From Aquibacillus albus (lineage in GTDB: Bacteria > Bacillota > Bacilli > Bacillales > Amphibacillaceae): a DNA stretch of 64,000 nucleotides. The stretch covers positions 62,001 through 126,000 of the forward strand of contig NZ_JAFBDR010000010.1 of NCBI RefSeq assembly GCF_016908325.1, given 5' to 3'. Below the pieces are notes generated by a model. That model saw only the letters and a program-made list of their open reading frames with translations, was not told the DNA's origin and did not search any database. Made by a program: the position numbers and the translations under genes. How positions within the stretch are numbered: the stretch's first letter is position 1; the number at the start of each line of letters is the position of its first letter. Shown here piece by piece: positions 43,576-51,709 of this stretch.

Positions 43576-45330
43576 TTACTTTTTTACAACTTTTTTATAG
43601 TTTAATTCATCATGAAGTGTAGTCCATGCTGATTCATTTGCAAAATACTTACTCCAGCTAGCAATACCGGCTAAATCATACTTATGAACAAGTTCAACTC
43701 TTTGCTTTAGTGAATGTTCGTTTTCTAACCACATTTTATATACGATGGGTTCATTTGGATCCTTATACTCAACATAGTGTTGTTTTGTCTCTGGATCAAG
43801 TTGAGGTTCAAGGCCGCGTTCATTCATCCAATTAATCGCCTGCTCCATGGATAAGGCTTTTGAACTGACTTCGACTGCCCCATCTTCCTGGTGTACCTCT
43901 TCCCAAAGTCTTGTGTAGAATGGAACACCAAGTAACACTTTGTCGTGTGGGACTTCTTCTAAGTAGTGCTCGAGGTTTTCCTCTACCCACGGAAGACTTG
44001 CAACACTACCAGCAACTGGCGACGACCCCCAATGCTCATCGTAGGCCATTACCATCATATAATCAACAGTCTCTGCTAATGCTTCTCGATCATAAAACTT
44101 TGACCAGGTTGGACTATTGGAGATGAACGTTGTGTCTAAGGAAATGACAAGGCCTGCTTCATGTGCTAAAGGCGTCAACTCTCGGACAAATTGGGTTAGC
44201 AGTACGCCATCTTCCTCATAGACATTCTCAAAATCTAGGTTAATCCCATCTAAATCATAGATTTGTGAGTAATGGAGTAATTGTCTTATCATCGTTTGCC
44301 TATTTTCATAGGTAGCCAAAGCCTCTTTTGTTAGGTCCTTATCAAAATCATTAGAAAAAAGGCCCCAAACGACATACCCTTTTTCATGGGCATCCTTTAC
44401 ATAGTCTTTCGAGCCATAGTTCCTGAGCTCGCCACTTCCTTCATTAAGGTGAAACCACGTTGGCGATAGTACTTGAACCCCTTTAAGTTCCTGTACTGTT
44501 TTAGGAGTGTCTTCAGCACTATAAATAGCATCCCAAGTGACATGAATTGGCCATGATAGGTTACTAGAATAAAAAGTTTGTTCATCTGGCTTCGTTTTTG
44601 TGTTAATTGTAGTTATTCCACTTAACTTAATAGCATCCTTCGCTATATAACCACTAATTCCATCAGCTGATCGTATTTTATACCACGTACCATTGTCTTC
44701 TTCAATCGTCACTTGGTCTTCAAAACTTAACTCCTTTACGTAGGCAGCAGTCAATGAAGGCTCCGTTCTCATGCGTTGTTTGTCGATATCATCGTTTACA
44801 TGAACGACAGCCGTTTGATAGCTTTGATTGTGTTTATAGAGATAAGTCGTATTTGTTTCACTAACAAACTCAAACGAGATTGGATAAATATCGGTAAGCC
44901 AGGAAGTCGAAACAAAAAGGTCACCATTTGAATTGGTTATTGCAGGAAAGGAAAGTGGAAATTCCTCATTATTCATATAATAATTCAGATGATTTGTTGG
45001 CATCTGATAGACTTCTTGTGAATTTGTAATAATAACAGATGATGTTTGCTCATCATAGGTAATATATTCATCTATGTTTTCTTTTATAAAAGAAAAGGAA
45101 AGGTACGGTTCTCCCTCGATCTGTTCAACCTCATTATATAAAACAGTGTTGTTATAAATCAGCGGAAAGTCCCCTTCAAAATAAGCTACTTTCTCATCTG
45201 AAGGAAATGGATAAATAAGCCAAAAGGTTATGGAGGAAGCAATAAAAAGTAATGCCATGATAGCAACAATATAAGGAGTTTTATTCCGATTAGGACGTAC
45301 ATGTGTTTCGACTCTCGACATTTTTCTCAC
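43576..45330 (-). CDS. Membrane-anchored GH18 glycosidase with SH3 domain
   Basis: A 584-residue cell-wall or spore-coat type glycosidase. One TM (about 20-40) anchors it facing out. A copper amine oxidase-like N-terminal domain follows (about 45-165), then a bacterial SH3 domain (about 186-236, RTEPSLTAAYV to SGYIAKDAI) and a GH18 barrel (about 250-580) with DGINLDFE at 361-368, Glu368 being the catalytic acid, and YMMVMAYDEHWG further on. Bacillus relatives cleave peptidoglycan or chitin-like sugars (N-acetylglucosaminidases). The start ATG is preceded by a GAGG sequence. It is a single gene. Confidence 0.88.
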   Translation of the reverse strand: MRKMSRVETHVRPNRNKTPYIVAIMALLFIASSITFWLIYPFPSDEKVAYFEGDFPLIYNNTVLYNEVEQIEGEPYLSFSFIKENIDEYITYDEQTSSVIITNSQEVYQMPTNHLNYYMNNEEFPLSFPAITNSNGDLFVSTSWLTDIYPISFEFVSETNTTYLYKHNQSYQTAVVHVNDDIDKQRMRTEPSLTAAYVKELSFEDQVTIEEDNGTWYKIRSADGISGYIAKDAIKLSGITTINTKTKPDEQTFYSSNLSWPIHVTWDAIYSAEDTPKTVQELKGVQVLSPTWFHLNEGSGELRNYGSKDYVKDAHEKGYVVWGLFSNDFDKDLTKEALATYENRQTMIRQLLHYSQIYDLDGINLDFENVYEEDGVLLTQFVRELTPLAHEAGLVISLDTTFISNSPTWSKFYDREALAETVDYMMVMAYDEHWGSSPVAGSVASLPWVEENLEHYLEEVPHDKVLLGVPFYTRLWEEVHQEDGAVEVSSKALSMEQAINWMNERGLEPQLDPETKQHYVEYKDPNEPIVYKMWLENEHSLKQRVELVHKYDLAGIASWSKYFANESAWTTLHDELNYKKVVKK

Positions 45331-45580
45331 CTCATAACTAATGGTATAAGAATTTTGTCGATTTGGGAATGTTTTTTATGGAATTGGTAAAAAGCGGGGT
45401 CCTTTTATTTGCATTACTTTACCCGTAGATTGAACTAATTTCGACGACTTGAGATTAAAAGTGGTGTACAGAACATCGTTAAGAGGTCATACATTTAGGC
45501 ACTATAATGTCCTTTATGTAGCGCCTGACACCCTTAAATTTATAATCTATATGGACTGTCACGATTTCATATAGGTACCT

Positions 45581-46777
45581 CTATGAGACAAATTGCCTTT
45601 TAGCAGCACCTTTTACTCTACCTTCTAAAAGTGTCAATATAATGGCTACGATAAGAAAGAAACTTGCTAATTGAAATAATGTACCAATTTCAAAGAATAA
45701 AGCAAGAAAACCAAACACAACTCCACCGAGTCCAATCCCAAGGTCTATGGACGAGAAAAGCATCCCGTTTGCAACCCCACGGCGATTATCCGGAGTTATG
45801 GAAAGTGTCCAGGATTGCAGTGTAGGTATTAATGTCCCAAACCCAATTCCAAATAATATACCGGCAATGGCTAGAACGATATTTGAGTATGCAAAAGAAA
45901 GGACCCACATTCCTACAAATGTAGCAGCCGAACAGAAAATGACCAGTTCCTTTGGTCCTCTTCGATCAAACCACCTTCCAGCAAACGGTCGTACAAGAGT
46001 AGCAAATGCTGCATTTAGAAGATAATATAAAAAAATATGTTCAATACCGCGTTCCTCTCCAAATATAACAATAAACGTAATAATTGAACCATAGCTAAAG
46101 CTAGCCATGACTGTAATCAAGGCAGGATACAAGCCCTTTTTTTCTACTAAAGAGCCAAAATAAGAGAATTTCAAGTCTTCTTTCCTAGTACTCTTGACAG
46201 CTTCAGGCGTGGGATAGTTTACAATAAACAGCAAAATAATCGCAATAACTCCTAAAAAACCAGATACATAGATTAAATTGGTAAAGCTTGTTTCCTGAAA
46301 TAAATAGATTCCTAAGCTTGGAGCCACCAGCATCCCGACCGTTATGGACAGCCCATAATACCCCATTCCTTCACCTAATCTTGAATCAGGAACTACATCT
46401 ACTGCTGCGGTACCATTTACCGTGGTAGACCACCCCCATGCAAGACCATGAACGAAGCGAAACAGCAATAACAAGATTATTATTTGGGAGATTGGATATA
46501 TAATGGTGATAACCAATAAGCCTATCGCCCCAATTAATACTAGTGATTTTCTAGCCTTAAATTGTAGTATGTAGCCTGTATAAGGACGGCTTAAAACAGC
46601 GCCAATTGAAAAAAGGGCAGTAACCAAACCAACTTCAAAGCCAGACGCTCCGATTGATTTTAAATAAGGTGGCAATGATGGAAGGAGCATTTGAAAAGAC
46701 ATAAAAATAAATAAGTTTCCTACGATTAACAAAATAAAGGATTTGGTCCATAAAGACTCAACTGGCTGCTGCCTCAA
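45581..46777 (-). CDS. MFS transporter
   Basis: A 398-residue permease with 12 predicted TM helices. The loop between TM2 and TM3 reads RPYTGYILQFKARKS, and the central loop PFAGRWFDRRGPKE carries the second-half basic motif. It resembles Bacillus efflux-type MFS proteins (YwoG/YfkF-like). The substrate is unknown; no regulator or operon partner adjoins it. Confidence 0.85.
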   Translation of the reverse strand: MRQQPVESLWTKSFILLIVGNLFIFMSFQMLLPSLPPYLKSIGASGFEVGLVTALFSIGAVLSRPYTGYILQFKARKSLVLIGAIGLLVITIIYPISQIIILLLLFRFVHGLAWGWSTTVNGTAAVDVVPDSRLGEGMGYYGLSITVGMLVAPSLGIYLFQETSFTNLIYVSGFLGVIAIILLFIVNYPTPEAVKSTRKEDLKFSYFGSLVEKKGLYPALITVMASFSYGSIITFIVIFGEERGIEHIFLYYLLNAAFATLVRPFAGRWFDRRGPKELVIFCSAATFVGMWVLSFAYSNIVLAIAGILFGIGFGTLIPTLQSWTLSITPDNRRGVANGMLFSSIDLGIGLGGVVFGFLALFFEIGTLFQLASFFLIVAIILTLLEGRVKGAAKRQFVS

Positions 46778-47136
46778 AAAATCCTCTCCTTTTCAACAAG
46801 CTATTAAGAAAATATTTCGACTCTCTAATTTTACCATACTTTAATACAGACATAGTTAATATGTGAAAAGGTACCAGGCACTATCTGTGGACAGTTGTCC
46901 ATAAATAGTACCTGGTACCCTATCCTTGGTAATTCACCCTAGTTTGATTTACTGTCAGGCACCACCTGTTGAGTCACGCTAGTTTTTAGCTAAGGGCATG
47001 TCCATAATGACGAGATGAATTGCAGAACAAAAAGAACGTTTGTTCCTTTTGTAAACGAAAGATAGTATAATAAAATAGTAACTACATAGCATGGTGGGCG
47101 GTTGGCCATCTTCCTTTCAGAAGGGAGGTGGTAAGG
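46778..47136. other. Intergenic region with a long palindrome
   Basis: No gene. It contains the 50-base palindrome at 46870-46919 and the toxin 2 promoter region. Confidence 0.5.
46870..46919. repeat. Long GGTACCAGG palindrome
   Basis: The arms GGTACCAGGCACTAT and ATAGTACCTGGTACC enclose a second inverted repeat TGGACA/TGTCCA, giving a 50-base nearly perfect hairpin. Related pieces (caggtatcaggcac, ggtgtcaggc, caggtaccacc) occur near 32070, 38870, 43455, 46963 and 59071, a second family of dispersed palindromes. Confidence 0.82.
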
Positions 47137-47244
47137 ATGACGACATACGAAGCACTAAGCCTAGTGGCACAATATTGCTTGACTTTATTAACTACTTTTA
47201 CACTTATTGTTACCGTTGTTGTATACCTAAACAAAAAGAAGTAA
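47137..47244 (+). CDS. Type I toxin 2, holin-like
   Basis: A 35-residue hydrophobic peptide starting MTTYEALSLVAQYCL with one TM helix and the basic end LNKKK, behind GGGAGGTGG. It matches the Hol_Tox type I toxins and toxin 1 at 24.2 kb. A strong hairpin overlaps its stop codon, and an antisense RNA is encoded on the other strand. Confidence 0.85.
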   Translation: MTTYEALSLVAQYCLTLLTTFTLIVTVVVYLNKKK

Positions 47245-47363
47245 CCGCCCCAAGACCAATGGACGACGGTTACTTCTTTTGATAAACAACTAAATTTGGT
47301 CAACCGCTCTAGATGCGGTCTGTAGTTACATTACCGGGTGGTTGCAGCCACTCGATTTTCTTT
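47229..47363 (-). ncRNA. Antisense antitoxin RNA of type I system 2
   Basis: A minus-strand RNA of about 135 bases is inferred from a near-perfect promoter (47370-47398) and a terminator formed by AAAAGAAGTAACCG/CGGTTACTTCTTTT (14 perfect pairs) with TTTTTG after it. Its end overlaps the last codons and stop of toxin 2, as in RatA/TxpA. Confidence 0.7.
47234..47280. terminator. Hairpin overlapping the toxin 2 stop codon
   Basis: A perfect 14-bp stem (47234-47247 with 47267-47280). On the minus strand it terminates the antitoxin; on the plus strand it could end or stabilise the toxin mRNA. Confidence 0.8.
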
Positions 47364-47369
47364 AATTTT

Positions 47370-47398
47370 ATTATAAGTATTTTTATATTTACAGTCAA
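47370..47398 (-). promoter_or_regulatory. Promoter of antitoxin RNA 2
   Basis: TTGACT and TATAAT separated by exactly 17 bases on the minus strand, a strong SigA promoter with an AT-rich spacer. Confidence 0.8.
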
Positions 47399-47461
47399 AC
47401 GAGTTAGAGAATCAACACACATGTAATATAGTTTGGAGATAATGTTCATGGAGTTTACCTA

Positions 47462-47908
47462 TTACTTGCGCGAAAACCCTTCTTGCTCTAAATAATTGAC
47501 AGCTCCATTATATGTAGGAAATGTTCCATCCAATATGTCTTCTGCATAGATGTTCCATAAGTCAAAATCATGTACAACTCTTAGCTCTTGTTTCTCATTA
47601 TTAATCCAAATCTCTTCAAACGTAGATTCAGACAAGGACTCAATTGACTCTTTAATAATGCTTCGAAGCTGTTGTTCTGTGAAATCCCGTATATTAACCA
47701 TGCCTTTATGGTCAGTTAAAAAGTTTTTATTTTCGATCAATTCCGCGTATACAAACCCGTTACCGTTCGGATGGAGATGATACACAACTGTCGTTTTATC
47801 CTGGATACTATCTTCATAATGGAAATTAACACGACCAAGTGACACGTCTTTTCGTTGTAACTCTGGAATGGATTCAATTATCTCTAGTTTTTCTTCAAAT
47901 GTAAGCAT
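47462..47908 (-). CDS. Conserved-type hypothetical protein (148 aa)
   Basis: Starts MLTFEEKLEIIES at 47908, behind CGGAGG; the 23 residues before it are not supported. The acidic protein is cytoplasmic, with FHYEDSIQDKTTVVYHLHPN, LDHKGMVNIRDF-like (LTDHKGMVNIRDF) and a C-terminal NYLEQEGFSRK. No known motif; I do not recognise the family. Confidence 0.75.
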   Translation of the reverse strand: MLTFEEKLEIIESIPELQRKDVSLGRVNFHYEDSIQDKTTVVYHLHPNGNGFVYAELIENKNFLTDHKGMVNIRDFTEQQLRSIIKESIESLSESTFEEIWINNEKQELRVVHDFDLWNIYAEDILDGTFPTYNGAVNYLEQEGFSRK

Positions 47909-48200
47909 GTGTTCCTCCGATAATAAGTATTTATGAGAATTATTATTATTATAACACTGTGTAGGATTAATACGCATAAATGCACTAAATGGAAGAGGGG
48001 ATGGTTTATAATCCTATGCTTATCCCATATAAAATAAATTCACCGTGAACAAATAATACCTGTCGCAACCCTTAGTTGTGATTTTTCGATCGCACATATT
48101 TCTTTTTACGAGTGTTCACAGGCACTAAGCATTCTATCCAATTATCTCGGACGCTCCAATTTTTGATACTCTTCCATATACTTACCATTGTTCGCTACAA

Positions 48201-48398
48201 ATGAAAATGGAAAAGTCAGAATTAAACCAAATCCTAGATGCATTAAAACTTCATGGAGAACAAGTAAACTCTAAGTTTGATGAAATGGATGTCAAAGTGA
48301 CTACTCGTATCGAGAGGTTGGAAAAACAAATGAATGACCGCTTTAAACAAATTGAAGATGTGGACCTTTTGACGCCTACCTATCTATTCTATATCTGA
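48201..48398 (+). pseudogene. Coiled-coil protein, copy 3, truncated remnant
   Basis: The frame MEKSELNQILDALKLHGEQV to EKQMNDRFKQIE equals the first 50 residues of copies 1 and 2, then changes to unrelated DLLTPTYLFYI and stops. The ribosome binding site and most of the upstream block of the other copies are missing, so it is probably not expressed. Confidence 0.8.
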
Positions 48399-48553
48399 GG
48401 AGCACAGGAGCATTCCTTCTACTTCCTGCTCAATCCACTTTTCCATTAAATACAAGTTAAGACATTAATCCGTACCCTTATTCACTAAAAAAGCTGTTCA
48501 TACCTATGGTTTCATAAATACAAACAGCGGTTACCATTATATTTTCTTAAAGT

Positions 48554-48850
48554 TTACAATTGAGATTTACAATTGAACGAAATAACATTTACACCCTTAT
48601 TATATTCTAAGGCCTTTTCAAGTAGTTGCGAATAATCAGCAGGACTAAAAGTAATATCTTCACAATTTAAACATTGAAAGACTGGAAAATTACGTAATTC
48701 TACAGTTACACCATTTTCCATTTTTTCATAAAGTGTATCATCACTTGGAATAGCCCAATTGCCACAACAAACACATCTTTTTACTTGACCGTACTTTTTT
48801 TTAAGATCTTGTATTTGTTCCGCTTGAGACATTACATCAGCAGCTCCCAT
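48554..48850 (-). CDS. YgiT-type zinc-finger protein
   Basis: A 98-residue protein with two Cys pairs, CVCCGNW and CLNCEDI, separated by about 37 residues including VELRNFPVFQC, as in the zinc domain of MqsA/YgiT antitoxins. A helical N-terminus precedes the zinc domain; a C-terminal helix-turn-helix as in MqsA is absent. The ATG at 48850 follows TGGAGGGG. No toxin gene of the MqsR type is adjacent, so an antitoxin role is uncertain. Confidence 0.72.
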   Translation of the reverse strand: MGAADVMSQAEQIQDLKKKYGQVKRCVCCGNWAIPSDDTLYEKMENGVTVELRNFPVFQCLNCEDITFSPADYSQLLEKALEYNKGVNVISFNCKSQL

Positions 48851-48969
48851 ATTCGCCCCTCCATTCATCTATAGATAACTTTATTTTATACATCCTTCAT
48901 ATAATCTTCAAGGGCATAATGATATATATTATATGTATTCCCATATATTACAATTATTACACCCTAAAA

Positions 48970-49539
48970 TTATTTACGTAAACTTAAAATTGTCACAACC
49001 ATTATTTCTTCCTTACATCCATCAACTGAATAGATTTCATTAAATGACACTGCAATCCTACCAATTTTTTGACCCAGTTTAGCTCTTATTGTAAAACTTA
49101 AACTAGGGATAGAGCTATATTGATTATTAAAATGTATTTTCGCTTTTTCTAATTTATCTGCATAAAATATTATCTCTGCTAGTTGATTCAGAAGTTTTGA
49201 TTGCTGTGGAGAGAAACCTCTTTTTCTTATCTCACTATCACTTTTATCAACATAAGCATGCTTCCTTACATCGAACCGCTTTTTAGACTTGAAATCTTCC
49301 GGACCTAAGCACCCTGCTTTTAACTTATCAATCTTTAATAATATTTTCGACGTATCTAACATGTCTAGTTTAAAATCTACCCCGTATTTTATTATATTTT
49401 CGGAGTTAAAAGCACTACCATTTTCGACAATTTGTTCTAGATAAGATGTTTTTAGGTTTAAGTCAAGAATATTATCTTTATCTATGCTAAAATTTTGATC
49501 ATCAATAGAATAAAAGCTCTTAAGTTTGTTTTTATTCAA
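48970..49539 (-). CDS. Hypothetical protein (189 aa)
   Basis: Lysine-rich and without signal peptide or TM. The C-terminal third (PSLSFTIRAKLGQKIGRIAV...) looks beta-rich; FKSKKRFDVRKHAYVD is a charged middle section. It begins at TTG with a weak ribosome binding site (GGGG 14 bases before). AT content is higher than in its neighbours, suggesting transfer. I do not recognise it. Confidence 0.6.
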   Translation of the reverse strand: MNKNKLKSFYSIDDQNFSIDKDNILDLNLKTSYLEQIVENGSAFNSENIIKYGVDFKLDMLDTSKILLKIDKLKAGCLGPEDFKSKKRFDVRKHAYVDKSDSEIRKRGFSPQQSKLLNQLAEIIFYADKLEKAKIHFNNQYSSIPSLSFTIRAKLGQKIGRIAVSFNEIYSVDGCKEEIMVVTILSLRK

Positions 49540-49865
49540 AATAAACCAAATCCCCTACAGTTCCTACTAATTCAAGATTATTATAGCATACCTCATGGGG
49601 CTAATGAATTAAATTTACATTTATTTCAAAATCTAGAATTAAGAGAACCGTCTCACTTCCCTTCCCTACATAATACTCTTATTCGCCTTAGGCACCAACA
49701 TTTTTTCCAATAAAACTATTCATGATAAAGGGTTGAGTATATAATTTGTTGTGTTATACTTTTTATGCTTTGATTCATTTCAAATAATATAATATGTTAA
49801 CATGACTTCAGATGTAAGTCATTGTACGGAAGCCTTTAAAAATAGAGAGAGAAGAAGGTGAAAGT
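49540..49865. other. Intergenic region carrying a helicase 3'-end fragment
   Basis: No gene. It contains the 32-base copy of the end of the PLD-helicase gene (49668-49699) and the promoter region of the EamA gene. Confidence 0.7.
49668..49699. repeat. 32-bp direct repeat, left copy
   Basis: Identical over 32 bases to 51712-51743, which encodes the last ten residues (LVPKANKSIM) and stop of the first PLD-DEAD helicase on the minus strand. The identity ends sharply on both sides. Confidence 0.92.
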
Positions 49866-50792
49866 ATGAAGAATTATATCGCATACCTCATAACTATAAT
49901 AGGTGCGAGCTTTTGGGGGTTAACGGGACTATTTGTAGAATCTTTGTATGAACACGGTTTTACAGCATGGGAAATTGTCACCATTCGACTAACTAGTTCA
50001 AGCCTTATACTAATCATTTTGATGAGCTTGTTTTCGCGAAAGCACCTGAGCATTCAAATAAGGCACATCCCACATTTTATTGGTTTAGGGGTTGTGAGTA
50101 TCGTCATATTTAATTGGTGTTATTTCACAGTTATGGAGCAGACCTCACTATCTATTGCAGTAGTCTTACTTTATACATCCCCTGTTTTTGTAGCAATTCT
50201 ATCAAAAATAGTTTTTAAAGAACGAATTACTCGGAAAAAAATCGTATCACTAATCCTCACCATTGTCGGATGTTCACTCGCTATTAAACTCATCCCACTA
50301 GGTAATATCTCCATTCCAGCAATTAGTATTTTCTTGGGATTACTATCTGCTTTTTTCTGTGCACTTTATAGTATTATAGGTAAATTTATTAGTTGGCATT
50401 ACAGTTTTCTAACCATTACTGTCTATTCATTGATAATGGGTAGTTTATTCATTTTCCCTACAAGTGGATTATGGAAAAAAACAGATGCTTTTGGATCCTT
50501 GGATGTTTGGCTTAATATATCCGGAGTTGCTGTCATTTCAACTATACTTGCCTATACATTATATACTTTTGGCCTGGCCTACATTGAATCTAGTAAAGCG
50601 GCTATCTTAGGAGCAATGGAACCAATCGTCGCAGTTTTAGTTGGTGTACTCATCTTTGGCGATGTATTGAACTTTTTACAAGTTATTGGAATTATATTCG
50701 TAATAACCTCCGCCTTTATAACTGTATTTCACAGACAAAGGAAAGTTAAGGGATGGACAGGTGGAAAGAATGTCATTAAAAAAGGTATCTAG
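49866..50792 (+). CDS. EamA/DMT family transporter
   Basis: A 308-residue membrane protein with ten TM helices in two EamA repeats: GASFWGLTGLFVE in TM1, KERITRKKIVSLI between the repeats, and SSKAAILGAMEPIVAVL near the end. Members export amino acids or metabolites. Start ATG behind AAGGTG. The stop codon is inside a terminator hairpin. It lies in a segment between 32-bp direct repeats together with an APH-like gene. Confidence 0.88.
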   Translation: MKNYIAYLITIIGASFWGLTGLFVESLYEHGFTAWEIVTIRLTSSSLILIILMSLFSRKHLSIQIRHIPHFIGLGVVSIVIFNWCYFTVMEQTSLSIAVVLLYTSPVFVAILSKIVFKERITRKKIVSLILTIVGCSLAIKLIPLGNISIPAISIFLGLLSAFFCALYSIIGKFISWHYSFLTITVYSLIMGSLFIFPTSGLWKKTDAFGSLDVWLNISGVAVISTILAYTLYTFGLAYIESSKAAILGAMEPIVAVLVGVLIFGDVLNFLQVIGIIFVITSAFITVFHRQRKVKGWTGGKNVIKKGI

Positions 50793-50817
50793 ATCTATTG
50801 ATCATGATACCTTTTTT
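50778..50817 (+). terminator. Terminator of the EamA gene
   Basis: AAAAAAGGTATC pairs perfectly with GATACCTTTTTT and overlaps the stop codon. Confidence 0.85.
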
Positions 50818-50906
50818 CTTATTTGAATAAATATTTAAACTTCCTCTTTGATGGGTTTTCAGCCAAGGTGAAAGAGCCTACCAATAACTCCTCAACTTTA
50901 ACTAAA

Positions 50907-51680
50907 TTAAAAAAACTCATCTAGAAGTTGATAGTAAAAAATTTTTGATTCATCTAATTTTTCAATACCATACGCTTTAAGAAAAAGCGGAACATGTTCC
51001 TTACCAAAATTATAAGTAATACTCCTAACTGCTAAAGCTAAATCTTGATATCTGTCAGAAATTCCTGCTCTCCCCAAATCTATAAAACCACTAACTTTAT
51101 CCTTATCAATAATAATATTTGGTAAACAATAGTCACCATGAGTAAAGACCAGTTCTTCATTTATTGGCTTTTTTGAAATAAGTTCTTCAAAGAGTTCCCT
51201 TGCTTTCAAGTCTTTCCTTTCGTTATCAAAGTCCTCCTCATCAACCAGTCCATTTTCAACCCTATTTTTTGCCTCTTCCATTTTAACATCCAATTTTTGA
51301 TTAAAAGGGCAACCTTCAATACTTAAACTATGTAATGTTTTAAGTCCTATTGCCAATAGCTTCATTGTAAAAGGTAAATTTGTTTCATAGGATTTATCTG
51401 AAGCATTGATACCTTTTATTTCCGTAATTAATAAGTATTCGTTTACTTCATCCTTGTCATAATAAAGAACCTCTGGTACAGATACCTTCCCCTGCAACCA
51501 CTCTAACCTTTCTTTCTCTTTATACAGACTTTCTACAGAATTATTTGGTTGTATTTTAAGATATTGATTATAAGTAGTGCCTCTCAATAAGAATGTCATC
51601 GCATCTGATTGACCAATCGTTATTTGCTTCCACTTGTATCCATTTGTAAATTTTGCTAAAGTCTGTGGGATACCCTTCAA
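50907..51680 (-). CDS. APH(3')-like aminoglycoside phosphotransferase
   Basis: A 257-residue kinase of the APH family. The catalytic loop HGDYCLPNIIID and the metal loop GFIDLGRAGISDRYQD are clear, as is a nucleotide-side YLKIQPN (Lys). The overall order and the C-terminal YYQLLDEF follow APH(3')-III-type enzymes that phosphorylate kanamycin and neomycin. Sequence alone cannot show resistance. It is flanked by direct repeats with the EamA gene. The reading frame is intact and starts MKGIPQTLAKF behind AAAGGTGATG-type sequence. Confidence 0.82.
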   Translation of the reverse strand: MKGIPQTLAKFTNGYKWKQITIGQSDAMTFLLRGTTYNQYLKIQPNNSVESLYKEKERLEWLQGKVSVPEVLYYDKDEVNEYLLITEIKGINASDKSYETNLPFTMKLLAIGLKTLHSLSIEGCPFNQKLDVKMEEAKNRVENGLVDEEDFDNERKDLKARELFEELISKKPINEELVFTHGDYCLPNIIIDKDKVSGFIDLGRAGISDRYQDLALAVRSITYNFGKEHVPLFLKAYGIEKLDESKIFYYQLLDEFF

Positions 51681-51709
51681 TTATTTCATCACCTTTCAAA
51701 GACTTGCCC

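Noticed and set aside
47550-47780. Plus-strand frame opposite the 148-aa gene
   Set aside because: A shadow of the real minus-strand gene, without a ribosome binding site.
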